Assembly (NCBI GenBank): GCA_023807065.1
Contig: JAJJLU010000790.1
Location: forward strand, 1-18,661
From: Isotricha intestinalis
Lineage: Eukaryota > Ciliophora > Litostomatea > Vestibuliferida > Isotrichidae
Reading direction: 5' to 3'
Length of the DNA stretch: 18,661 nt
How positions within the stretch are numbered: the stretch's first letter is position 1; every line of letters begins with the position of its first letter. The position numbers and the translations under genes were made by a program. Below are positions 1 through 7,030 of the stretch, piece after piece. A model generated the notes under the pieces. The model ran no database searches. It saw nothing but the letters and a program-made list of their open reading frames with translations, and had not been told where the DNA came from.

Positions 1-30
1 CAATCCCCAATCCCCAATCCCCAATCCCCA
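1..30. repeat. Telomere repeat array (CCCCAAT)n, left chromosome end
   Basis: The first 30 bases are just over four copies of the heptamer CCCCAAT (G strand ATTGGGG), ending where CCCCA runs into TTAAAA. The C-rich strand reads 5'->3' inward from the end, which is the correct polarity for a telomere. Runs of four G separated by three bases can form a G-quadruplex. The unit resembles ciliate G4 telomeres (GGGGTT, GGGGTTTT) but is a heptamer with an A. Nothing else in the window is comparably C/G-rich, so an internal microsatellite is unlikely. Confidence 0.88.
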
Positions 31-135
31 TTAAAAAAATTTAAAACACAAAATAAAATTTTAAATAACATTTATAATGAATATAAAGAAAAATTTGGAA
101 AATTTGAAGGAATTAATTTAGAAAATAATAATTAA
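31..135 (+). pseudogene. Telomere-truncated 3' end of a gene (C-terminal fragment)
   Basis: Directly after the telomere one + strand frame stays open for 34 codons and ends in TAA at 133-135; the same frame also runs without a stop through the telomere repeats. The encoded stretch is Lys/Asn/Glu-rich with Phe and Gly (for example KFGKFEG), like the other proteins here and unlike translated spacer. It has no start codon. The gap to the convergent stop at 222 is 86 bases, almost the same as the 85-base convergent gap at 6946-7030. I infer that the telomere was added inside or very near a coding region, so only the C-terminus remains on this molecule. A chance open frame in A+T-rich DNA is the alternative. 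Confidence 0.42.
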
Positions 136-221
136 ATTGAAAATATTTTTTTAAAAAATTTAAACAAAGACTCTTTTTATTTTTTTATAATTATTATATA
201 ATATATTTAAATATTTTTCAT

Positions 222-1088
222 TTAATTATTTATAAATAAATTTTGATTTGAAATTAATTTTGGAATTTTTTCATTTAAAATATTATTCTTAACAAAAAAA
301 ACAGAATTTGATTTTTGTAAACCATTAAATTTAATATTTCTACTCTTTTTATCTTCATCAATATAAGTTTTTTTTAAAATATATTTTGGCAAATCATTGA
401 TAATATTTCCTTTAAAAATTTGATTTCTACTCTTTAAATCTTTTAACGAAGAATTTTTTTTTAAATATAACATTTCATTTTTAATTATACTATTACTTTT
501 ATTTCCAAAATCATTTAAATATAAAGAATAATCATATAAATTAAAGTTTGATTTTTTAAATTTTAAATTCATTTTTTTTGGAAAATTCTTTATATCATTA
601 TTTAAACTATTATAAAGTAAATGTTTATTAGTAATTAAGTTATATTGTTTTTTATTTCCAACACTTGAATTTCTTTCTTTTAAAAATAAATTTGAATTAT
701 TTCTTAATTTTAAACTTCCTAATTTATAATAATTGAAATTACTATTATTCAAATAAATATTTGGATTAATATCAATTTGAGACATATTTTTTTTTTTTTC
801 AATATTTTTTTTTTCAATATTCAAATTTTCATTTTTAATAGAAGATAAAACCTTTTTTATTCTAATATTATTTTTTATTGATTGAGAATTTTCATCAGAA
901 CGATTTTTTAGATTTTTGATTATATGATTATCAGAAATTAAAGGATAAATTTCTTTTTCATTTTCTTTCTTTAAAATTAGTAATTTTTTATATAATTCTT
1001 TATATTTAAAATGAGCTCCTCCTTCATAAAGTTTACGTTCTTTATTATCTTTATAAAAAATTCCTTTATATTCATTTAAAAAGTTCAT
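222..1088 (-). CDS. Hypothetical Asn/Lys-rich protein, 288 aa
   Basis: Complete ATG-to-TAA frame of 288 residues; function not recognised. The N-terminal ~45 residues are the best-ordered part: an aromatic/charged segment leads into the block YEGGAHFKYKELYKKL (residues 21-36) and then a Leu/Lys helix. The GGAHFxYxxL block looks like a conserved element rather than low-complexity filler, and I have an impression of similar blocks in alveolate hypothetical proteins, which I cannot verify. The rest is Asn/Lys/Ser-rich and probably disordered, with many Ser-Asn and Ser-Leu pairs that could be phosphorylated. There is no signal peptide or membrane segment. It is the most telomere-proximal complete gene and lies tail-to-tail with the truncated frame at 31-135. 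Confidence 0.75.
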   Translation of the reverse strand: MNFLNEYKGIFYKDNKERKLYEGGAHFKYKELYKKLLILKKENEKEIYPLISDNHIIKNLKNRSDENSQSIKNNIRIKKVLSSIKNENLNIEKKNIEKKKNMSQIDINPNIYLNNSNFNYYKLGSLKLRNNSNLFLKERNSSVGNKKQYNLITNKHLLYNSLNNDIKNFPKKMNLKFKKSNFNLYDYSLYLNDFGNKSNSIIKNEMLYLKKNSSLKDLKSRNQIFKGNIINDLPKYILKKTYIDEDKKSRNIKFNGLQKSNSVFFVKNNILNEKIPKLISNQNLFINN

Positions 1089-1201
1089 TTATTTTTTTAT
1101 TTTATTTTAAAATATATTGTTAAAAATTTGATAATTAATTATTTATATACATTATACGAATAAAAAATAATTTTTTATTTAAATACTATTTTAAAACACA
1201 T

Positions 1202-1720
1202 TTAATCTTTTCTTTTGTGATGATGATGATGATGATGTTGTTTTTTTAAAATGACTTTATTAATATCATTATCAATATTATTTATATTTTCTAAAGTATT
1301 ATTCTCATTATTATTATTCTTATTATTTTTATTTTCGATATTATTCTTACTATTTTTAATACTATTCTTACTATTTTTAATATTATTATTACTATTTTTA
1401 ATATCATTATTTTCTTCTTCTTCTTCTTTTTCTTTTTCTTTTTCTTTTTCTTCCTTTTTTTCTTCTTTTTCTTTTTCTTCTTCTTCTTCTTCTTCTTCTT
1501 CTTCTTCTTCTTCTTCTTCTTCTTCATCTTTATAATTTAAATTAGAATTTTTATTTTCAATAATAATATAATCAGGAATTGGGGTTCTTGTAATTGGATG
1601 TCCTTCTAGTTTTTCTAAAAGTTTTAAATTTTCTTTTCTTTCTTTTTCAATTTGAAATCTAGCTAATTTCAATAAAGATATTTTATTTTGTATTTTTTCC
1701 CTTGCATCAATACAACCCAT
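1202..1720 (-). CDS. Putatively acylated MGC protein with poly-Glu tract and His7 tail, 172 aa
   Basis: Complete ATG-to-TAA frame. It begins MGCIDAR: Gly2 followed by Cys3 is the classic arrangement for N-myristoylation plus palmitoylation, so membrane attachment of the N-terminus is likely (inference). Residues ~8-40 form a Lys/Glu/Leu helix ending in LEKLEGHP, then TRTPIPDYIII. From about residue 65 the protein becomes a run of 17 Glu, then Glu/Lys repeats, then Asn/Lys/Ser repeats. It ends QHHHHHHHKRKD, with seven consecutive His encoded by GTG(ATG)6 on the + strand (1217-1237). The acidic and His blocks could bind metal or basic partners. Function not recognised. It follows the 1826-2629 gene in the same direction after 105 bases. 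Confidence 0.78.
   Translation of the reverse strand: MGCIDAREKIQNKISLLKLARFQIEKERKENLKLLEKLEGHPITRTPIPDYIIIENKNSNLNYKDEEEEEEEEEEEEEEEEEKEKEEKKEEKEKEKEKEEEEENNDIKNSNNNIKNSKNSIKNSKNNIENKNNKNNNNENNTLENINNIDNDINKVILKKQHHHHHHHKRKD
1475..1525. repeat. (TTC)17 trinucleotide repeat encoding poly-Glu
   Basis: Seventeen uninterrupted TTC triplets (GAA on the coding minus strand) inside the MGC-protein gene, flanked by more pyrimidine-only sequence from about 1416. The strand is pure pyrimidine over roughly 110 bases. Pure GAA/TTC tracts can form triplex structures and tend to change length, so this tract may vary between chromosome copies. Confidence 0.93.
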
Positions 1721-1825
1721 TTAATTTTATATATTTATTTAATATTTATTTATTCAATAAATAAAAAAAAAATTTTTTTTTAATTTTTTTTCATATTAAT
1801 TAATGTTACACAAAAAAATATTTTA

Positions 1826-2629
1826 TTAAAAATCTTCACTATTTATACTTCCATCCATTGAAATATCACACAAAATATTTTCATTAAATTCTTTTTCAGT
1901 AAAATCAAAACTTATATTTCGAGTGTTAAAATTAGTAGAATTTATAGAGAAAAAACTATCATTATCACAATTATGAAGATTAAAATTAATATTATCGTTT
2001 TGATTTTCTTCATTTTTCTTTTTTCTAAAACAAAATCTAATTAATTCTTTTCCTGTTATTTTTAATAAATCTTGATAATGAACATCATCATTAAATTTTT
2101 CTAATAATTTTTGAAAATTTTCTGTTTTTTCAGAAATATTATAAATAATATTAAATTTGTCACTATTTTCCACAAGATAGAAATTTTCATAAAATTGATA
2201 AAGTTTTAAATTTAAAAAATCTTTTCCAAAATAATTAGATAATAAAGAAATTGAATTAAAATTTAAATTATCATTTTTTTTGTGTTTTGAAGAAACTTTT
2301 AATTCACAATATTCTTTTAAAGTAAGCATCATAATTTCTTTTAATTTTGTTGAATTACTTTTTGCTCTTAATTTATAAGCAAATTTTTTAAACAAATCTT
2401 GTTTTTGATTGATAAATTTTTTACCATAATCATTTAAAAATGATACAATAAATGAAATAAAACTAGTTAATATTACACTTCTGATGTTGTCTTTTTTATA
2501 TTTTGTATGATATCTTTTTCTTTTTTTTTCTAATACATTGTTTTCCTCATTTATATTTTTTCTCCTTCTTCCTTTTCTTTCTTCATTTTCATCTAAAATA
2601 TCATAAAAACATGATTTTTTATTTTTCAT
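1826..2629 (-). CDS. Hypothetical basic helical protein, 267 aa
   Basis: Complete ATG-to-TAA frame; function not recognised. The N-terminal ~45 residues are strongly basic, with clusters such as KGRRRK and KKRKRYHTKYKK that would suit a nuclear localisation signal. Next comes YHTKYKKDNIRSVIL (residues 40-54) and a hydrophobic helix FISFIVSFLND. The pattern HxK-x3-DNI-R followed by an aliphatic helix resembles an uncharacterised protein family I associate with ciliates and other protists, but this is recollection and not a search result. The middle is predicted helical (LKEIMMLTLKEYCEL; FLNLKLYQFYENFYLV). The C-terminal 60 residues are acidic and Asn/Ser/Phe-rich, probably disordered. There is no signal peptide. 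Its start faces the p62-like gene across a 712-base divergent region. Confidence 0.76.
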   Translation of the reverse strand: MKNKKSCFYDILDENEERKGRRRKNINEENNVLEKKRKRYHTKYKKDNIRSVILTSFISFIVSFLNDYGKKFINQKQDLFKKFAYKLRAKSNSTKLKEIMMLTLKEYCELKVSSKHKKNDNLNFNSISLLSNYFGKDFLNLKLYQFYENFYLVENSDKFNIIYNISEKTENFQKLLEKFNDDVHYQDLLKITGKELIRFCFRKKKNEENQNDNINFNLHNCDNDSFFSINSTNFNTRNISFDFTEKEFNENILCDISMDGSINSEDF

Positions 2630-2807
2630 TTCTTTCCTTTGAATATAAAATTTTTCTTATTATTTATATATGATACCTTTTGAAAGATACTTTTTCTTCA
2701 AAATTATAATTATCATTTTTTATTCTATTTTTTTACTTTCTATACATATAATATTTTAGATATAATTTTTTTGGAGGAAAATAAATCACTTTTCAATATT
2801 TTTTTTC

Positions 2808-2833
2808 TTTTTCCCTTTTATTAAAGGGAAAAA
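2808..2833. repeat. Perfect 11-bp inverted repeat, 4-nt loop
   Basis: TTTTTCCCTTT (2808-2818) is exactly complementary to AAAGGGAAAAA (2823-2833) around a 4-base loop (TATT). The CCC/GGG core in such A+T-rich DNA makes chance less likely than for an A/T-only palindrome. It could be an RNA hairpin, a cruciform or a dimeric protein site. Confidence 0.8.
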
Positions 2834-2912
2834 AAGGATTTAACCTTGATAAAAAAAATATTTAATTTTTGTATTGATTTAAAGAAGTGAAAAATATTAA
2901 AAAATATGTGTT

Positions 2913-2937
2913 TTTGATTTTTTCTTAAAAAATCAAA
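2913..2937. repeat. Perfect 11-bp inverted repeat, 3-nt loop
   Basis: TTTGATTTTTT (2913-2923) pairs perfectly with AAAAAATCAAA (2927-2937) around CTT. It lies 80 bases beyond the first inverted repeat in the same divergent intergenic region. Confidence 0.78.
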
Positions 2938-3110
2938 TATTTTAATGTATTTGTTTTCAACAAAGAACATTTAAACATAATAGTATTTTTTTTTGATTGC
3001 CCGAAGAAAAAAAGACATTTTTTTAAGGATAAAGTAAATATTGTATTTATAGATATAAAATAAATTTAAGATAGACAATGAACAAAAATAATTTAAATAG
3101 AATATAATTT

Positions 3111-3138
3111 ATTGTAAAATTGTCAATTATTTTACAAT
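3111..3138. repeat. Perfect 10-bp inverted repeat, 8-nt loop
   Basis: ATTGTAAAAT (3111-3120) pairs perfectly with ATTTTACAAT (3129-3138) around an 8-base loop. It is the third inverted repeat in this divergent region and lies about 200 bases upstream of the p62-like start codon. Confidence 0.75.
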
Positions 3139-3341
3139 CATAAAATTAATTTTTAACAAAACTTTGAAATGAAAATATTTCTAATAAAATAATCCCCACA
3201 AATAATTTTAAGAAAAATTTTCCAATGAAAAAATGAATGTCAATTCAATTATAAAACATTTTTAATTAAAAAGAAGTATTTTTTCTAAAAAAATAATAAA
3301 ATCTAAGATAAAAAAATATAATCTTAAAAAAAGTCAAAAAA

Positions 3342-5087
3342 ATGAATGCAAATATAAAATTTTATGATGATATTAAAAATCTAATAATTCCAGTGTCGTA
3401 TGTAAATTTTGCAAATGGTTTATGTGAAATGTTAAATATTTCAAATGATATGTTAAATTCTTTTCAAGTTTTTTATTTAGATAAAGAAGGTGATAAAATT
3501 ATAATTGAAAATGCTTCCGATTATGCTCAATTTTTACAACAATTAAAAAATAAAGAAGTCAATACTATTGAAATTGAATTAGGAGAGGAAAATAATAATA
3601 TTACAAATGAAACTAATAAAAATTTTGTAGCTCACAAAGAAAATGAAGATATTTCGAAAAAGGAAGAAAAAACAAAAAATCAGAATATAGGAAATAATGT
3701 AATGAATGAAATTATTAATAATAATATTGATAAATTATTAAAAGATAATAATAATAATGATATTAATAACAATAAAATTGATGAGTATGATAATGACTTT
3801 AATAATAATTTTAAATTTGAACAGCAACAAAACAATCAATCAAAAAAAGAAATTCCTGAAAATTTGATATATCAACCAAAAAAAATAAATAATAATAATA
3901 ATAATTTTAACAACAATAATATCCAATATAATAACATGAATAAAATACAAAACAATAATAATTTAAATAACTTAAACAATAATAATATTAATAACTTAAA
4001 TAACTTAAACAATAATAATATTAATAACTTTAATCACTTTAATAATTTAAAAAACAACCATAATAATAACTTTAATCACTTTAATAATTTAAACGATAAT
4101 AATAATAATACCTTTAATCACTTTACTAATTTAAACAATAATAATAATAATTTTAATAACTTAAACAATAATAATAATAATAATTTAAACAATAATAATA
4201 ATAATAACTTTAATAACTTAAACAATAATAATAATAATAATTTAAACAATAATAATAATAATAACTTTAATCACTTAAACAATAATAATAATAATAATTT
4301 TAATAACTTAAACAATAATAATAATAATAACTTTAATAACTTTAATAATAATAATAATAACAACAATCAAAATATAATAAATAATAATATTGGAACAAAT
4401 AAGCTAAATATGAATAATAATATGAAAAATATAATAAATTTTCCAGTTAATTGTAGTAAATGTACTATATATCCGATTCAAAATATATTATATAAATGTA
4501 ATGAATGTTCTTTATTTTTTTGTGAAAATTGTGAATCAATAGAAGGACCTATTCATCTTCATCCTCTACTTAAAATAAGGACAAATGAGCAATTTCAAAA
4601 ATGGAATTCAGTTGAAAATAATACTTCTTCTTCAATTATTGAAGTAATTGGAAATATGAAAGACTCTGTTTTAGGAGGAATAAAAAGTATATCTGATTTT
4701 TTCACAGGAGAAAATAATATCATTAATAATAATGATTTAAATAACAATATTAATAATAATTTGATTAATAATTATAATAATAATAATAATTTAAATAATA
4801 ACAATTTTAATCATAATTACTTCAATAACAACTGTAATAACTTTAATAATAATTTTAATAACTTTAATAATAATAATTTTAATCAAAACATAAATGAAAA
4901 TCCTGAAAATATAAATAATATTATGAATGAAAAAATAAATGAAAGAAATAATTCAAATATATCTCAACAAATTAAATATTTAAAATCTTTATATGACTTA
5001 AACCAAATACCAGACATCAAAATAGAAGAAGCAATTAAAAAAGCAAATGGTAATTTAGATGAAGTAATAACATATTTATTCCCATAA
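3342..5087 (+). CDS. p62/SQSTM1-like selective autophagy receptor (PB1-polyN-ZZ-UBA), 581 aa
   Basis: The domain order matches p62/NBR1 cargo receptors, which bind ubiquitinated cargo and link it to Atg8 membranes. Residues 3-80 read as a PB1 domain: a Lys at position 6 in the first strand (the basic-face position) and an acidic OPCA-type loop YLDKEGDKIII at 45-55, so head-to-tail self-assembly is possible. Residues ~183-347 are poly-Asn repeats. A ZZ-type zinc finger follows: Cys371/374, Cys386/389, Cys394/397 and His405/407 before PLLKI. Next are a candidate Atg8-binding WNSV (421-424), a possible amphipathic helix (~433-458), a second Asn-rich spacer, and a C-terminal UBA (~541-580, ending NGNLDEVITYLF). 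Family roles are established; function here is inferred from architecture. p62 itself is ~440 residues, the excess being Asn-rich spacer. The first ATG of the frame is used. The next gene follows in tandem after 73 bases. Confidence 0.85.
   Translation: MNANIKFYDDIKNLIIPVSYVNFANGLCEMLNISNDMLNSFQVFYLDKEGDKIIIENASDYAQFLQQLKNKEVNTIEIELGEENNNITNETNKNFVAHKENEDISKKEEKTKNQNIGNNVMNEIINNNIDKLLKDNNNNDINNNKIDEYDNDFNNNFKFEQQQNNQSKKEIPENLIYQPKKINNNNNNFNNNNIQYNNMNKIQNNNNLNNLNNNNINNLNNLNNNNINNFNHFNNLKNNHNNNFNHFNNLNDNNNNTFNHFTNLNNNNNNFNNLNNNNNNNLNNNNNNNFNNLNNNNNNNLNNNNNNNFNHLNNNNNNNFNNLNNNNNNNFNNFNNNNNNNNQNIINNNIGTNKLNMNNNMKNIINFPVNCSKCTIYPIQNILYKCNECSLFFCENCESIEGPIHLHPLLKIRTNEQFQKWNSVENNTSSSIIEVIGNMKDSVLGGIKSISDFFTGENNIINNNDLNNNINNNLINNYNNNNNLNNNNFNHNYFNNNCNNFNNNFNNFNNNNFNQNINENPENINNIMNEKINERNNSNISQQIKYLKSLYDLNQIPDIKIEEAIKKANGNLDEVITYLFP
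3888..4382 (+). repeat. Poly-Asn coding repeat (AAT/AAC tracts with Phe/Leu spacers)
   Basis: About 165 codons of AAT/AAC runs, punctuated regularly by TTT/TTA codons. In the second half an 11-residue unit of the form [F]N[N/H][L/F] plus seven Asn recurs at least four times, mixed with an 8-residue unit (Leu plus seven Asn). Copies are nearly identical in DNA, including the placement of AAC codons, so the tract probably expanded recently by unequal exchange or slippage. It lies between the PB1 and ZZ domains of the p62-like protein. Confidence 0.85.
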
Positions 5088-5160
5088 AATATTAAATAAT
5101 TAAAAATATAAACTTAAATTTATGAATACAAATAAAATATTATAAATAAAATAATAAAAA

Positions 5161-6945
5161 ATGATAAAAAAAATATTAGAAGAACTTCGAATAAAAAACA
5201 ATAAAACTTTAATTTCATTTGATATAAAAAACAAAAAAAAAAATGATATATTAACAATATCAACAAGAATAAATAATAATAATTCAAAAGATGAGAAAAA
5301 TGAAACATTAAAATTTTCATTTTTATACAAAAAGTCCTTAAAGAAAAAAAAAATTAATTTAAAATTAAAAACAATAGGAAGTTTCACAAAAAAAATAAAT
5401 TCTGAAATTACAAGAAGAATAACTTTTACTAATTCAGATTATCCTTCTTCTTTCAAAGAATTTGATTTAGGTTTTAGTTTAGAAAATCAAATGTATTTTA
5501 AGCGAATAAATCAACCTTTAAATATTATTGAACAATTAGATAATGAAGATATTATGATGAAATTTTTACCTGATAATTATTGTTTTATTTTTAAAGAAAA
5601 ATTTTATTATAATGAAAAAGATAATTTTTCCCTTTTTTTTAATCAGTTTATTCAACAAATTCAGAATTATAAATTTAATAATCAAAATCAATTAAAAACT
5701 TTTTATTCATTAAAAAAATTAAGACATGAAAAAATTAATTTAAATTTTTATTCTTTTTGTATTAGAATATATAAAAATTTAGAAATAATAAAAGAGATAA
5801 ATCTTCCTATTAATATTATTCCTTTTTATTTTAGTATTAATTATAGAAATTTTATTTTTTTCATTTCTCGAATTTTAATTTTTGAAAATAATGAAATTTA
5901 TTTAGAAAAAAACTTAATAGAAAAAACAATAAATGAATTATTTAAAAAAACTGATTTTTTTTATAAAGATTGTTTATTATTTGATAATAAAAATTATGAG
6001 AAAAAAAAGTTTAAGTTAATTATAAATAAAGAAGAATTTCAATTAGAAATTTTAACTCCAATGATTAAAATAAAAAAAGAAAAAATAGAAATAATTAAAT
6101 TAGCTGGTAAAGGTTTATTATTAAATTTATCAAAAAATAATTTTTCAAATTGGGGAAATATAATTTTATGTTATTTAAGTTCTTTTAAATATTTTAGAAA
6201 TATAGCAAAAAAAATATATAAAAATGAAAATGAAGGAAATGAATTTATTAATTTAGATAATATAATTCAACAAAATATTCTTTATAATCAATTTTTAAAA
6301 AATTCAGAAAATTTTGAAAAAAGTTTTTCTTTTATGTGTTTCATTCCAGAAAAAAATGTATTTAATTTTTATACTTTCTTACCATATAAAATTAGTATAA
6401 ATTATAATAATGAAGAATATAAATTTCAATTATCTTTTTCAGAAATGAAAAAATTATATAAACTTCAAAAAAAATATAATATTAATTATATTATAAATAA
6501 ATGCATAATTATTAAGAATCAAAAACTTTTTTTTTCACTTGATTTAATCAAAAATTATAATATTAAAGAGTTAAAAAATTTTTTTTATCCTCATACAAGT
6601 AATCATATTATTATATATATAAAAAACCCAAGATTAATATGGAATGAAATAAATTCAGATAAAAAAATTATTATTGAATATTATGAATTAAATGATAATT
6701 TATTAGAAAAAATATGTCACAATCCTTTAAAAAATTACCCTTTTATTTTTTCCAGTGAAATTAATAATATTTTAAATGAAATACATGAAAATCAAATTAA
6801 AAGAAAAAGCCAATTAAAAACTTTAAAAACAATGAAAAATAAAAAAAGTATTAGTGAAAGTTTAAGAATAATAGATGTCAAAAAAAAAAATTCTCTCAGA
6901 CAAATTGACTTAAATAATTATATCTATTCACCACAAAAAGAGTAA
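5161..6945 (+). CDS. Hypothetical protein, 594 aa
   Basis: Complete ATG-to-TAA frame; no family recognised. Apart from the Asn/Lys-rich N-terminal ~110 residues, this is one of the less repetitive proteins here. Residues ~110-560 show alternating hydrophobic/aromatic strands and helices with few Asn runs (for example IKLAGKGLLLNL and a WGNIILCYLSSFKYF block), as expected of a folded multi-domain protein. The segments PINIIPFYFSINYRNFIFFI and SFMCFIPEKNVFNFYTF look buried rather than membrane-spanning; there is no signal peptide. The C-terminal 50 residues are basic and Ser-rich (KSISESLRI, KKNSLRQID), with possible Arg/Lys-x-x-Ser phosphorylation sites. It starts 73 bases after the p62-like gene on the same strand, so promoter space is minimal. 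It is tail-to-tail with the REEP gene, 85 bases apart. Confidence 0.78.
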   Translation: MIKKILEELRIKNNKTLISFDIKNKKKNDILTISTRINNNNSKDEKNETLKFSFLYKKSLKKKKINLKLKTIGSFTKKINSEITRRITFTNSDYPSSFKEFDLGFSLENQMYFKRINQPLNIIEQLDNEDIMMKFLPDNYCFIFKEKFYYNEKDNFSLFFNQFIQQIQNYKFNNQNQLKTFYSLKKLRHEKINLNFYSFCIRIYKNLEIIKEINLPINIIPFYFSINYRNFIFFISRILIFENNEIYLEKNLIEKTINELFKKTDFFYKDCLLFDNKNYEKKKFKLIINKEEFQLEILTPMIKIKKEKIEIIKLAGKGLLLNLSKNNFSNWGNIILCYLSSFKYFRNIAKKIYKNENEGNEFINLDNIIQQNILYNQFLKNSENFEKSFSFMCFIPEKNVFNFYTFLPYKISINYNNEEYKFQLSFSEMKKLYKLQKKYNINYIINKCIIIKNQKLFFSLDLIKNYNIKELKNFFYPHTSNHIIIYIKNPRLIWNEINSDKKIIIEYYELNDNLLEKICHNPLKNYPFIFSSEINNILNEIHENQIKRKSQLKTLKTMKNKKSISESLRIIDVKKKNSLRQIDLNNYIYSPQKE

Positions 6946-7030
6946 AAGAACATTATTTTCATCCAAAATACTTTAACAAATTTTATAAATAAAAAGTTTA
7001 TTTAATTTTTCATAAAATAAAATATAAAAT

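Larger units (their letters stand above)
2630..3341. promoter_or_regulatory. Divergent intergenic region with three inverted repeats
   Basis: At 712 bases this is the longest gene-free stretch between intact genes, while most other gaps are 70-280 bases. It separates the starts of the minus-strand gene ending at 2629 and the p62-like gene at 3342, so it should hold both promoters. I see no coding frame worth calling, no tRNA and no recognised RNA gene. It contains three perfect inverted repeats (listed separately) and one locally G+C-richer spot, GATTGCCCGAAG near 2995-3006. Its length and structure relative to the compact gaps elsewhere suggest regulatory content or an unrecognised noncoding transcript. 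Confidence 0.5.

Noticed and set aside
1251..1535. + strand open frame rich in Ser, Phe and Leu
   Set aside because: It is the complement of the poly-Glu/Asn repeats of the minus-strand MGC-protein gene. Its composition is a mechanical result of TTC/TTT repeats, and it lacks any independent coding signal.
2670..2759. 29-codon + strand frame with a hydrophobic run in the divergent intergenic region
   Set aside because: It is short and Ile/Phe-rich, as expected by chance in A+T-rich DNA, with no hydrophilic or conserved part.
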